Source of the DNA: Shinella granuli
GTDB taxonomy: Bacteria; Pseudomonadota; Alphaproteobacteria; Rhizobiales; Rhizobiaceae
DNA length: 64,000 bases
NCBI RefSeq assembly: GCF_004341885.1
Contig: NZ_SLVX01000011.1
Span: 1 to 64,000, forward strand
Direction of reading: 5' to 3'
Shown: one piece after another, positions 28,412 through 36,425 of the stretch
Layout of the letters: each line of letters opens with the position of its first letter
How positions within the stretch are numbered: the stretch's first letter is position 1
Position numbers and translations under genes: made by a program
Notes under the pieces: generated by a model
What the model was told of the DNA's origin: nothing
Database searches by the model: none
The model's input: the letters and a program-made list of their open reading frames with translations, nothing else

Positions 28412-28572
28412 GCCCCTCATCCCGCTGCCGCGACCTTCTCCCCGCAAGCGGGGAGAAGGGGCAAGAGGCGAAATTTCCCTTTCACGACAACGGATATTGC
28501 CTTGGGAAACCGAAGCAACATCCCCCTTCTCCCCGCTTGCGGGGAGAAGGTCGCGGCAGCGGGATGAGGGGC
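28412..28572. repeat. Perfect 50-bp inverted repeat pair between chvG and hprK
   Basis: Arm 1 (28412-28461, starting GCCCCTCATCCCGC) and arm 2 (28523-28572, ending GCGGGATGAGGGGC) are exact reverse complements over 50 bp, with a 61-bp spacer. Each arm contains its own hairpin (CTTCTCCCCGC with AA or TT, then GCGGGGAGAAG). The family also occurs as a fragment at 5051-5097. Arm 2 ends on the base before the hprK start codon. Confidence 0.92.
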
Positions 28573-29034
28573 ATGCCGAACGCAGCGCCCGTCAACCTCC
28601 ATGCCACCGCGATCGTCATCGGCACGACGGGGCTTCTGTTGATCGGTCCCTCCGGCACCGGAAAAAGCGCCGTCGCGCTCCACTGCATCGAGGAGGCCCG
28701 CGCGCGCGGCCTTTTCGCCGCCCTGATCAGCGACGACCAGGTTTTCATCACCGAAGCGAACGGACGGCTCATCGCCCGTGCGCCAAGAAGCATCGCCGGC
28801 CTGGCGGAGATCCGCGGGGCCGGGATCGTGGCGGTGGAGACGATCGAAGCGGCCGTTCTGACCCGGGCGATCCGACCGATCGAACCGCCTTTCGCCGAGC
28901 GCCTGCCGCCGGAAGGGGAAACCGTCGCGGTCCTGCCGTCGTTCGTGCTGCCCCTGACCCGGCTGCCGCTCTTTCCCGGCGTGAGCGCTTTTTCGACCTT
29001 GGTCGCGATTCACCCGGAAATCCTCAAGAGTTGA
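28573..29034 (+). CDS. hprK: HPr kinase/phosphorylase, short form
   Basis: A 153-residue protein corresponding to the catalytic C-terminal domain of HprK. The N-terminal half found in Firmicutes is absent, as is usual in alphaproteobacteria. The P-loop GPSGTGKS (residues 25-32) and the IRGAGIVAVE block after it are family features. It should phosphorylate HPr at Ser47, linking carbon state to the incomplete PTS. The ATG at 28573 is the best-placed start. The ATG at 28564 and a TTG at 28537 lie inside the inverted repeat. No good ribosome-binding site precedes it except GAGGGG from the repeat, one base away. Confidence 0.9.
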   Translation: MPNAAPVNLHATAIVIGTTGLLLIGPSGTGKSAVALHCIEEARARGLFAALISDDQVFITEANGRLIARAPRSIAGLAEIRGAGIVAVETIEAAVLTRAIRPIEPPFAERLPPEGETVAVLPSFVLPLTRLPLFPGVSAFSTLVAIHPEILKS

Positions 29035-29184
29035 CCCCAAAAGCCCGCTCAAAAAGCGGAATCGGGCATTTTGGGCTTGCACTTGGTCTTTTCATTGACA
29101 TGATGGCCACCCCAACGGTGGACGGAATTGCTGCATTGCGGTATTCCGCCGTCCGTTTGAGTTGGGAAACTGGAGCGACTGCTG

Positions 29185-29586
29185 ATGATCGGACTGGTGC
29201 TTGTCACCCATGGCAAGCTTGCGGAGGAATTCCGGCACGCCCTTGAACATGTCGTTGGTCCGCAAAAGGCGATCGAGACCGTCTGCATCGGCCCCGAGGA
29301 CGACATGGACCAGCGCCGCCAGGATATTCTGGAAGCGGTGATGAAGGCCGACCAGGGCCATGGCGTCATCATCCTCACCGACATGTTCGGTGGCACCCCC
29401 TCGAACCTCGCCATTTCCGTGATGAGTGGCGACGGCATAGAGGTGATCGCCGGCGTGAACCTTCCCATGCTGATCAAGCTTGCCGGCATTCGCGGCGAGA
29501 ACAACATGGAGAAGGCGCTGATCGACGCCTCCGAGGCCGGCCGCAAATATATCAACGTGGCAAGCCGCGTCTTGAGCGGCAAATAA
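29185..29586 (+). CDS. manX: PTS EIIA component, mannose/fructose-type (EIIA-Man)
   Basis: A 133-residue EIIA-Man domain with phospho-accepting His9 in LVLVTHGKLAEEF and the family block TDMFGGTPSNLA. No EIIB, IIC or IID is encoded nearby, so it serves a regulatory PTS chain (EI-Ntr to HPr to EIIA) rather than sugar import. It is 151 bp after hprK and 15 bp before HPr. The hprK-EIIA gap holds an inverted repeat near 29040 (AAAGCCCGCTC) and a TTGCAC/TTGACA-rich stretch that might be a promoter. Confidence 0.9.
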   Translation: MIGLVLVTHGKLAEEFRHALEHVVGPQKAIETVCIGPEDDMDQRRQDILEAVMKADQGHGVIILTDMFGGTPSNLAISVMSGDGIEVIAGVNLPMLIKLAGIRGENNMEKALIDASEAGRKYINVASRVLSGK

Positions 29587-29601
29587 GGTTCTCCGCCCTC
29601 C

Positions 29602-29874
29602 ATGACCGTCTCGAAAGAGCTCCTCATCATCAACAAGCGCGGCCTGCACGCCCGCGCCTCGGCGAAATTCGTCCAGACGGTCGACGGCTATGACGCCGAG
29701 GTCACCGTCTCCAAGGACGGCATGACGGTGGGCGGCACCTCGATCATGGGCCTGATGATGCTCGCCGCCAGCCCCGGCTGTTCCGTGCTGGTGACGGCGG
29801 TCGGCGCCCAGGCCCGCGAGGTGCTCGATGCGCTCGATGCGCTGGTGGCCGATCGTTTCGGCGAAGAAATGTAA
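29602..29874 (+). CDS. ptsH: HPr phosphocarrier protein
   Basis: A 90-residue HPr/NPr. The phospho-acceptor His16 lies in RGLHARASAKF, and the regulatory Ser47, the HprK target, in GGTSIMGLMML. It passes phosphate from EI-Ntr to EIIA proteins. It is the last gene of the chvI-chvG-hprK-EIIA-HPr run, and a likely ahcY operator begins 18 bp after its stop. Confidence 0.95.
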   Translation: MTVSKELLIINKRGLHARASAKFVQTVDGYDAEVTVSKDGMTVGGTSIMGLMMLAASPGCSVLVTAVGAQAREVLDALDALVADRFGEEM

Positions 29875-29891
29875 GCCATGCGATGATATAA

Positions 29892-29915
29892 GGATATAAA
29901 GACTTCTTTATATCC
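29892..29915. promoter_or_regulatory. 24-bp palindrome before ahcY (probable methionine-cycle operator)
   Basis: Perfect inverted repeat: GGATATAAAGA (29892-29902), CT spacer, TCTTTATATCC (29905-29915). It is AT-rich in a GC-rich genome and lies 115 bp before the ahcY start. Its length and symmetry suit a dimeric ArsR-type repressor. SAH-responsive SahR-type regulators with sites of this kind are known before ahcY and met genes in proteobacteria. The assignment is inference. A second short pair, GAACAG...CTGTTC, lies at 29958-29972. Confidence 0.55.
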
Positions 29916-30029
29916 TGTTGCTCCAGCCGGCATTTCCTGATAGGAAGCGCCATCACGAACAGGAACTGTTCGTTCCACGCATGTGCGCAGGCATCTTCAT
30001 GCCGCACGTGCCAAAAGGCTGGAGACCCC

Positions 30030-31430
30030 ATGACCACCACGCAGGACTACCACGTCGCCGACATCGCGCTCGCCGATTTCGGCCGCAAGGAAATTCAGAT
30101 CGCCGAAACGGAAATGCCGGGCCTGATGGCCTGCCGCGACGAATTCGGCGCGTCCAAGCCGCTGAAGGGCGCACGCATCACCGGTTCGCTGCACATGACG
30201 ATCCAGACCGCCGTGCTCATCGAGACGCTGGTCGCGCTCGGCGCGGATGTGCGCTGGGCCTCGTGCAACATCTTCTCCACGCAGGACCACGCCGCCGCCG
30301 CGATCGCCGCCGCCGGCATCCCGGTCTATGCCGTGAAGGGTGAGACGCTCACCGAATACTGGGAATATACCGACAAGATCTTCCAGTGGGCCGATGGCGG
30401 CCTTTCCAACATGATCCTCGACGATGGCGGCGACGCCACCATGTACATCCTGCTCGGCGCGCGCGCCGAAGCCGGCGAGAACGTGCTGGTCAACCCCGGC
30501 TCGGAAGAAGAGGAAATCCTCTTCGCGCAGATCAAGAAGCGCCTCGCCGCCTCCCCGGGCTGGTTCACCAAGCAGCGCGACGCCATCAAGGGCGTGACGG
30601 AAGAGACCACCACCGGCGTCAACCGTCTCTACCAGCTCCAGCAGAAGGGCCTGCTGCCCTTCCCGGCGATCAACGTCAACGACTCGGTCACCAAGTCGAA
30701 GTTCGACAACAAGTACGGCTGCAAGGAATCGCTGGTCGACGGCATCCGCCGCGGCACCGACGTCATGATGGCCGGCAAGGTCGCCGTCGTCTGCGGCTAT
30801 GGCGACGTGGGCAAGGGTTCCGCCGCCTCGCTGCGCGGCGCCGGCGCGCGCGTGAAGGTGACGGAAATCGACCCGATCTGCGCCCTGCAGGCCGCCATGG
30901 ACGGCTTCGAGGTCGTGCAGCTCGAAGACGTCGTCTCCACCGCCGACATCTTCATCACGACCACCGGCAACAAGGACGTCATCCGCCTCGAGCACATGCG
31001 CGAGATGAAGGACATGGCGATCGTCGGCAATATCGGCCACTTCGACAACGAGATCCAGGTCGCCTCGCTGCGCAATCTCAAGTGGACGAACATCAAGCCG
31101 CAGGTCGACATGATCGAGTTCCCGAAGGGCAACCGCATGATCCTTCTGTCGGAAGGCCGCCTCTTGAACCTCGGCAACGCCACCGGCCACCCCTCCTTCG
31201 TGATGTCCGCCTCCTTCTCCAACCAGGTCCTCGCCCAGATCGAGCTCTTCACCAAGGGCGAGACCTACAAGAACGAGGTCTACGTGCTGCCGAAGCAGCT
31301 CGACGAGAAGGTCGCCCGCCTGCACCTTGCCAAGCTCGGCGCGCGCCTGACGGAACTCTCCGAGGAGCAGGCCGGCTATATCGGCGTGACGCCCCAGGGT
31401 CCTTTCAAGGCCGAGCACTACAGGTACTGA
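30030..31430 (+). CDS. ahcY: Adenosylhomocysteinase
   Basis: A 466-residue S-adenosylhomocysteine hydrolase. It reversibly splits SAH to homocysteine and adenosine, relieving product inhibition of methyltransferases. The NAD-binding [13 protein letters not shown] loop, [16 protein letters not shown] near the N-terminus, the catalytic block [15 protein letters not shown] and the C-terminal HYRY tail that completes the neighbouring subunit's NAD site are all present. GGAG lies 6 bp upstream of the ATG. A terminator follows. Confidence 0.98.
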   Translation: MTTTQDYHVADIALADFGRKEIQIAETEMPGLMACRDEFGASKPLKGARITGSLHMTIQTAVLIETLVALGADVRWASCNIFSTQDHAAAAIAAAGIPVYAVKGETLTEYWEYTDKIFQWADGGLSNMILDDGGDATMYILLGARAEAGENVLVNPGSEEEEILFAQIKKRLAASPGWFTKQRDAIKGVTEETTTGVNRLYQLQQKGLLPFPAINVNDSVTKSKFDNKYGCKESLVDGIRRGTDVMMAGKVAVVCGYGDVGKGSAASLRGAGARVKVTEIDPICALQAAMDGFEVVQLEDVVSTADIFITTTGNKDVIRLEHMREMKDMAIVGNIGHFDNEIQVASLRNLKWTNIKPQVDMIEFPKGNRMILLSEGRLLNLGNATGHPSFVMSASFSNQVLAQIELFTKGETYKNEVYVLPKQLDEKVARLHLAKLGARLTELSEEQAGYIGVTPQGPFKAEHYRY

Positions 31431-31461
31431 TCCTTACCCAGGTTATCCACAACATCTAGGG

Positions 31462-31496
31462 GCTGCGCGCTTGACAAGGCGCGCGGCTTCTTTTTT
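31462..31496 (+). terminator. Terminator after ahcY
   Basis: Stem GCTGCGCGC (31462-31470) pairs with GCGCGCGGC (31479-31487), with one T-G wobble, and is followed by TTCTTTTTT. It starts 32 bp after the ahcY stop. Confidence 0.85.
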
Positions 31497-31630
31497 GGGC
31501 ACCTCCCTTCCCGACGATTCTGGAAACAAGTATCGTTTAAAGCATTGATTCGGCGTGCAGATGCGGACCCTTCGCGCCGGATTGGGATGTCTTGTCGATC
31601 AGGCGGCAAACGGACGGAGACATACCGGGG

Positions 31631-34174
31631 ATGATGGCGGACAGAAAACGAGGCCGTTCCGGGCAGGCTTTTGCCGTGCCGGGGCGGAACAGGGCGCATT
31701 CGCTTGCGCAGAATAAATTTATGATTAACGAATGGTTTACGGGCGGCAGGCGCCGTCTCGTATCGGCACTGTCGGCCGGCTCGGCGCTGACGGCATTTGC
31801 CGGCCCGGCGCATGCGGCCGGCCCCTATCTCGCCACCACGGAGATCGTCACCGTTTCCATGCTGCTCGGCGTGATGTCGGCGGCGATGGTCTCGGCGATC
31901 TGGATGATCCGCCAGCGCGGCCGCATGGAGGCGGAAAGCCGCGAACTGAAGGCGCATCTTTCCGACGCCCGCCACAATGTTTCCCGCCTGCAGGCGCTGA
32001 TCGGCGACAAGGACCGGCGCATCGTCGTCTGGGACGGCCTTTCGGAGAAACCGGAATTCCTGGGCCAGCTGCCGGCGGAGACCGGCGCGCCGCAGGCCGA
32101 TCGCGATTTCCTTGCCTTCGGCCGCTGGCTGAAGCCCACCTCCGCCGCCGAGATCGAGCGCGCCGTGGAGCGGCTGCGCTCGCAGGCGCAGAGTTTCGAC
32201 CTGATCCTCGAAACGAGCCGCGAGGAAGTGCTGGAAGCGCAGGGCCGCGTTTCCGGCGGCCAGGCCTTCGTGCGCTTCGTGGCGCTGAACAATTTGCGCG
32301 CGGAAGCCGCCGAGTTGAGGCTGGAGCGCGACCGGCTGGTCCAGGCGCTCACCACGCTGCAGGGCCTGCTCGACCAGATCGACCTGCCCGTCTGGCAGCG
32401 CGCCGCCGACGGCTCGCTTGCCTGGGTGAACGAGGCCTATGCCGAGGCCGTCGAGGCCAGGGACGCGGCCAGCGCCGTCACCGAGGGCCGCGAGCTTCTC
32501 CCCACCATCGCGCGCGAAAAAATCCGCGCCGCCAGCACCTATGACGCGCCGTTCCGCGACAAGGTCTCCACCGTCGTGCACGGCAACCGCAGCTTCTTCG
32601 ACGTCGTCGATGCGCGCAGCCCGTCGGGCTCGGCCGGCATCGCCGTCAATGTCTCCGATATCGAGGCGGTGCGCGAGGAACTGGTGCGCACGCTGAAGAG
32701 CCACGCCGAAACGCTCGATCACCTCGCAACGCCCGTCGCGATCTTCGACGGCGAGCAGCGCCTGCAATTCTACAACCAGGCCTTCCAGCGCATGTGGGAG
32801 ATCGACACGGCCTTCCTCGAAGGCAAGCCCGGCAATGGCGAACTGCTCGATCGCCTTCGCGCCGGCGGAAAGCTGCCGGAACAGCTCAACTGGAAACAGT
32901 GGAAGGATAACGCGCTTTCCGTCTACCGCGCGATCGACACGCAGACAGACCTCTGGCACCTGCCGAACGGCCAGACGCTGCGCGTCTTCGCCACCGCCCG
33001 CCCGCAGGGCGGCGCGACCTGGGTCTTCGAGAACCTGACGGAAAAGGTCGATCTCGAAACGCGCTACAATACGCTGGTGCAGGTGCAGGACGAGACGATC
33101 GACCACCTCGCCGAGGGTGTCGCCGTGTTCAGCCCGGACGGGCGCATCCGCCTCTCCAATCCGGCCTTCCGCGCGCTCTGGGGCATCAGCGAGGCCGAGG
33201 CGAAATCCGGCACCCATATCCGCGCCATCGAGCAGGCCTGCGCGCCGTCCTACGACAAGCCGGACGGCTGGAAGCGCTTCGCCCATATCATCACCAGCTT
33301 CGACGACGAGCGCCCCTCCTGCCAGGGCGTGCTGGAGCTGCGTACCGGCCTGGTGCTCGACTTCGCCGTCATCCCGCTTTCCAACGCCCAGACGATGCTG
33401 ACCTTCGTCAACATCACCGACAGCGTGCGCGTCAGCCGGGCGCTGACGGAAAAGAACGAGGCGCTGCGCAAGGCCGATGCGCTGAAGAACGATTTCGTCC
33501 AGCACGTCTCCTACGAGCTGCGCTCGCCGCTGACCAACATCATCGGCTTCGCCGATCTCCTGAAGACGCCGACCATGGGCGAGCTCAACGACCGGCAGGC
33601 CGAATATGTCGACCATATCGCGACATCCTCGGCGGTGCTGCTCACCATCGTCAACGACATCCTCGACCTTGCCACCGTCGATGCCGGCATCATGGAGCTC
33701 GACTACAGCGAGATCAACCTGACGGACCTGCTCGACGACGTCTCCATGCAGTTCGCCGACCGGCTGCACGAGGCGCAGGTGACGTTGGAAATCACCGCCC
33801 CCGACAATCTCGGCACCATCGTCGCCGACCAGCAGCGCCTCAAGCAGATCCTGATAAAACTGCTGAGCAATGCCGCGAATTTCGCACCGGAAGGCAGCTC
33901 GATCGGCCTCAAGTGCTGGCGCGAGGGCGCCGACCTCGTCTTCACCGTTTCCGACCGCGGGCCGGGCATTCCGCAGGACGTGCTGCAGACGGTGTTCGAT
34001 CGCTTCGAAAGCCACGGCCGGCGCGGCGGCGCGGGCCTCGGCCTCTCGATCGTCGAGAGCTTCGTCAGCCTGCACCACGGCACCGTCACCATCGACAGCC
34101 GCGAGGGGCGCGGCACGGATGTCACCTGCCGCATCCCGTCTGCGACGATGACTTCCTTCGCCGCGGCGGAATAG
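31631..34174 (+). CDS. divL: DivL-type PAS-containing pseudo-histidine kinase (cell-cycle regulator)
   Basis: About 847 residues. An N-terminal signal-like or membrane region (TEIVTVSMLLGVMSAAMVSAIWM) is followed by several PAS-like domains and a kinase core. In the H-box the sequence is FVQHVSYELRSPLTN: Tyr stands where kinases have the phospho-acceptor His of S-H-E-L. This is the hallmark of Caulobacter DivL, which signals to CckA through DivK. The ATP-binding N (LLSNAANFAP), G1 (SDRGPGIP) and G2 (GGAGLGLSIV) boxes remain. A His three residues before the Tyr is not in the acceptor position. The start is uncertain: ATG 31631 has GGAG 11 bp ahead, and ATG 31721 would give a neat signal peptide. 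Confidence 0.9.
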   Translation: MMADRKRGRSGQAFAVPGRNRAHSLAQNKFMINEWFTGGRRRLVSALSAGSALTAFAGPAHAAGPYLATTEIVTVSMLLGVMSAAMVSAIWMIRQRGRMEAESRELKAHLSDARHNVSRLQALIGDKDRRIVVWDGLSEKPEFLGQLPAETGAPQADRDFLAFGRWLKPTSAAEIERAVERLRSQAQSFDLILETSREEVLEAQGRVSGGQAFVRFVALNNLRAEAAELRLERDRLVQALTTLQGLLDQIDLPVWQRAADGSLAWVNEAYAEAVEARDAASAVTEGRELLPTIAREKIRAASTYDAPFRDKVSTVVHGNRSFFDVVDARSPSGSAGIAVNVSDIEAVREELVRTLKSHAETLDHLATPVAIFDGEQRLQFYNQAFQRMWEIDTAFLEGKPGNGELLDRLRAGGKLPEQLNWKQWKDNALSVYRAIDTQTDLWHLPNGQTLRVFATARPQGGATWVFENLTEKVDLETRYNTLVQVQDETIDHLAEGVAVFSPDGRIRLSNPAFRALWGISEAEAKSGTHIRAIEQACAPSYDKPDGWKRFAHIITSFDDERPSCQGVLELRTGLVLDFAVIPLSNAQTMLTFVNITDSVRVSRALTEKNEALRKADALKNDFVQHVSYELRSPLTNIIGFADLLKTPTMGELNDRQAEYVDHIATSSAVLLTIVNDILDLATVDAGIMELDYSEINLTDLLDDVSMQFADRLHEAQVTLEITAPDNLGTIVADQQRLKQILIKLLSNAANFAPEGSSIGLKCWREGADLVFTVSDRGPGIPQDVLQTVFDRFESHGRRGGAGLGLSIVESFVSLHHGTVTIDSREGRGTDVTCRIPSATMTSFAAAE

Positions 34175-34180
34175 GCCCGG

Positions 34181-35677
34181 ATGGCGCTCGACCTCTTCCT
34201 TCCCGACGAAGCCGCGACCATCCGCTTCGGCGAGGACATGGCGCTCGGCCTGAAGCGCGGCGACTATGTCGCGCTCTCGGGCGATCTTGGCGCCGGCAAA
34301 TCGACCTTTTCCCGCGCGCTGATCCGGGCGATCGCCGACGACGCCTATCTCGAGGTGCCGAGCCCGACCTTCACGCTGGTCCAGAGCTACGACCTGCGCA
34401 TCCCCGTCGCCCATTTCGACCTCTACCGCATCGCCGACGCCGCGGAGATCGACGAACTCGGCTTCGACGAAGCGCTCTCCGACAGCATCTGCCTCGTCGA
34501 ATGGCCGGAAAAGGGTTTTGGCGCGCTGCCGGCGGAGGGGATTTCGCTCAGCTTCCTGCACGAGGGGGACGGGCGGCGTGTCACCATCGACGCCCCGGTA
34601 CCGGCGCTGGCGCGCATCCGCCGCTCGCTGGCGATCCGCGCCTTCCTCGATGAAGCCGGCTACCGAAATGCCGTGCGCCGCCACCTGACGGGCGATGCCT
34701 CGGTGCGGGCCTATGAACATGTCGATGTCGGCGGCGCGCGTTTCGTGCTGATGGATTCGCCACGCCACACGCCGGGGCCGATCCTTGCCCATGGCAAATA
34801 CTACCAGCAGATCGCGCATATCGCCGAGGACGTGAAACCCTTCATCGCCATCGGCCGGTATCTCGTCGCGCGCGGCCTGCGCGCCCCGGCCATCCACGCG
34901 ATGGACATCGATGCGGGCATCCTCCTGATCGAGGACCTCGGCAGCGAAGGCGTGCTCGACGAGAACGGCATGCCGATCGCCGAGCGCTACCGCGAAAGCG
35001 CCGCCTGCCTTGCGCATCTGCATGGGGAGGCCGCTGAGCGGGACCTTCCCGTTGCCGGCGACATCGTGCACCGCGTGCCGGATTTCGACCGCGACGCCAT
35101 GCAGATCGAGGTGAGCCTCCTCATCGACTGGTACCTGCCCTACACGCGCGGCACGCCGGCAAGCGAGGACGAGCGCCGCGGCTATGTCGCCCTGTGGGAC
35201 GGGCTGATCGACAGCCTTGCCGCCGCCGAGCACAATCTGCTGCTGCGCGACTTCCACTCGCCGAACATCATCTGGCGGCCGGAGGCGACCGGCACCGACC
35301 GGGTCGGCATCATCGATTTCCAGGATGCGATGATCGGCCCCTCGGCCTATGACGTCGCCTCGCTTACGCAGGATGCGCGTGTCGACATGCCGGAGGGCGT
35401 GGCGGAAAGCGTGCTCGACCATTACCTGTCGCTGCGGGCTGCGGATCCCGGCTTTAACCGGGAGCGCTTCCTGCGCGACTGGCACGTCATGGCGGCGCAG
35501 CGCAACTGCAAGCTCGTCGGCCTCTGGGTGCGGCTGATGCAGCGCGACGGCAAGCCGGCCTATATGCGCCACATGCCGCGCACCCTGCGCAATCTGGAAC
35601 GGGCGCTCGCCCATCCCGACCTCGCCCCCTTGCGCGAGTGGTGCGAAAAGGCTGGAATCCTCGCGACCGAATCATGA
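34181..35677 (+). CDS. Fusion of TsaE (tRNA t6A) with an AmgK-like sugar kinase
   Basis: A 498-residue two-domain protein. Residues 1-150 are TsaE, the ATPase of the threonylcarbamoyl-adenosine tRNA-modification complex: P-loop GDLGAGKST (34-42), PSPTFTLVQ, HFDLYR. Residues 165-498 are an aminoglycoside-phosphotransferase-fold kinase with catalytic Asp357 in LLRDFHSPN and the Mg-binding Asp in IIDFQDA. The kinase resembles AmgK, which phosphorylates MurNAc and GlcNAc at the anomeric carbon. The next gene is MurU-like, so the second half fits a peptidoglycan-recycling bypass. It starts 6 bp after divL. The fusion is seen directly in one uninterrupted frame; both activities are inferred. Confidence 0.9.
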   Translation: MALDLFLPDEAATIRFGEDMALGLKRGDYVALSGDLGAGKSTFSRALIRAIADDAYLEVPSPTFTLVQSYDLRIPVAHFDLYRIADAAEIDELGFDEALSDSICLVEWPEKGFGALPAEGISLSFLHEGDGRRVTIDAPVPALARIRRSLAIRAFLDEAGYRNAVRRHLTGDASVRAYEHVDVGGARFVLMDSPRHTPGPILAHGKYYQQIAHIAEDVKPFIAIGRYLVARGLRAPAIHAMDIDAGILLIEDLGSEGVLDENGMPIAERYRESAACLAHLHGEAAERDLPVAGDIVHRVPDFDRDAMQIEVSLLIDWYLPYTRGTPASEDERRGYVALWDGLIDSLAAAEHNLLLRDFHSPNIIWRPEATGTDRVGIIDFQDAMIGPSAYDVASLTQDARVDMPEGVAESVLDHYLSLRAADPGFNRERFLRDWHVMAAQRNCKLVGLWVRLMQRDGKPAYMRHMPRTLRNLERALAHPDLAPLREWCEKAGILATES

Positions 35678-35690
35678 TCGCGAGCAGCCG

Positions 35691-36425
35691 ATGAAGATCG
35701 AAGACGCCATGGTGCTGGCCGCCGGCCTCGGCACCCGCCTGCGCCCCATCACCGACACGATGCCGAAGCCGCTGGTGCCGGTCGCCGGCAAGGCGATGAT
35801 CGACTACGGGCTCGACGCGCTGGCGAAGGCCGGCGTCAAGCGTGCCGTCGTCAACGTGCACCATTTCGCCGACCAGATGATCGCGCATCTTGCCGGCCGC
35901 GCGGTGCCGGAGATCATCCTCTCCGACGAGACGGAGCGCCTGATGAATTCCGGCGGCGGGCTGGCCAAGGGCTTGAAACTGCTTGGCCGCGACCCCGTCT
36001 TCGTGATGAATGCCGACCTCTTCTGGATCGGCGAGAAGCCCGGCGAGCCGAGCAATCTCGAACGGCTGGCGGAGGCCTTCGACCCCCAGCGCATGGACAT
36101 GCTGCTGCTCTGCGTGAAGCTGGAGGACACGACCGGCCACAACGGCAAGAAGGATTTCTCCATGGACGCCGACGGGCGGCTGGCGCGCTACCGGGAGGGC
36201 GACGGAACAGCCTTCGTCTATGCCGGCGCCATCGCCATGATGCCGGCCCTCTTCGACGATGCGCCCGAGGACGCCTTCAACCTTAACATCTATTTCGACC
36301 GGGCGATCGGGACGGGCCGCCTCCATGGCATCGTGATGGACGGCCACTGGATCACCGTCGGCACGCCGGAGGCGATCGGCGCGGCGGAGGCCGTCATCGG
36401 CGCGGCGCGCGAGGCGGCGGCGTGA
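35691..36425 (+). CDS. murU: Sugar-phosphate nucleotidyltransferase, MurU-like
   Basis: A 244-residue Rossmann-type nucleotidyltransferase with the signature LAAGLGTRLRPITDTMPKPLVPVAGKAM at its start and the metal-binding Asp in VMNADLFW. Length and order after an AmgK-type kinase match MurU, the MurNAc-1-phosphate uridylyltransferase that makes UDP-MurNAc directly and bypasses fosfomycin-sensitive de novo synthesis. Another sugar-1-phosphate as substrate is possible. It lies 13 bp after the fusion gene and overlaps addB by 4 bp (GTGA). Confidence 0.8.
   Translation: MKIEDAMVLAAGLGTRLRPITDTMPKPLVPVAGKAMIDYGLDALAKAGVKRAVVNVHHFADQMIAHLAGRAVPEIILSDETERLMNSGGGLAKGLKLLGRDPVFVMNADLFWIGEKPGEPSNLERLAEAFDPQRMDMLLLCVKLEDTTGHNGKKDFSMDADGRLARYREGDGTAFVYAGAIAMMPALFDDAPEDAFNLNIYFDRAIGTGRLHGIVMDGHWITVGTPEAIGAAEAVIGAAREAAA

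Noticed and set aside
28412-28572. Terminal inverted repeats of an insertion sequence or MITE with transposase
   Set aside because: The spacer is only 61 bp with no coding frame, no target-site duplication is evident, and the arms contain the same hairpin found singly at 5051. It is better called a palindromic repeat pair.
29875-30029. A SAM or SAH riboswitch before ahcY
   Set aside because: The region has a short AT-rich palindrome and small hairpins, but I could not match the conserved core of SAM-II or SAH riboswitches. A DNA operator explains the perfect symmetry better.
31631-34174. An ordinary active sensor histidine kinase
   Set aside because: The acceptor position in the H-box is Tyr, not His, matching DivL.
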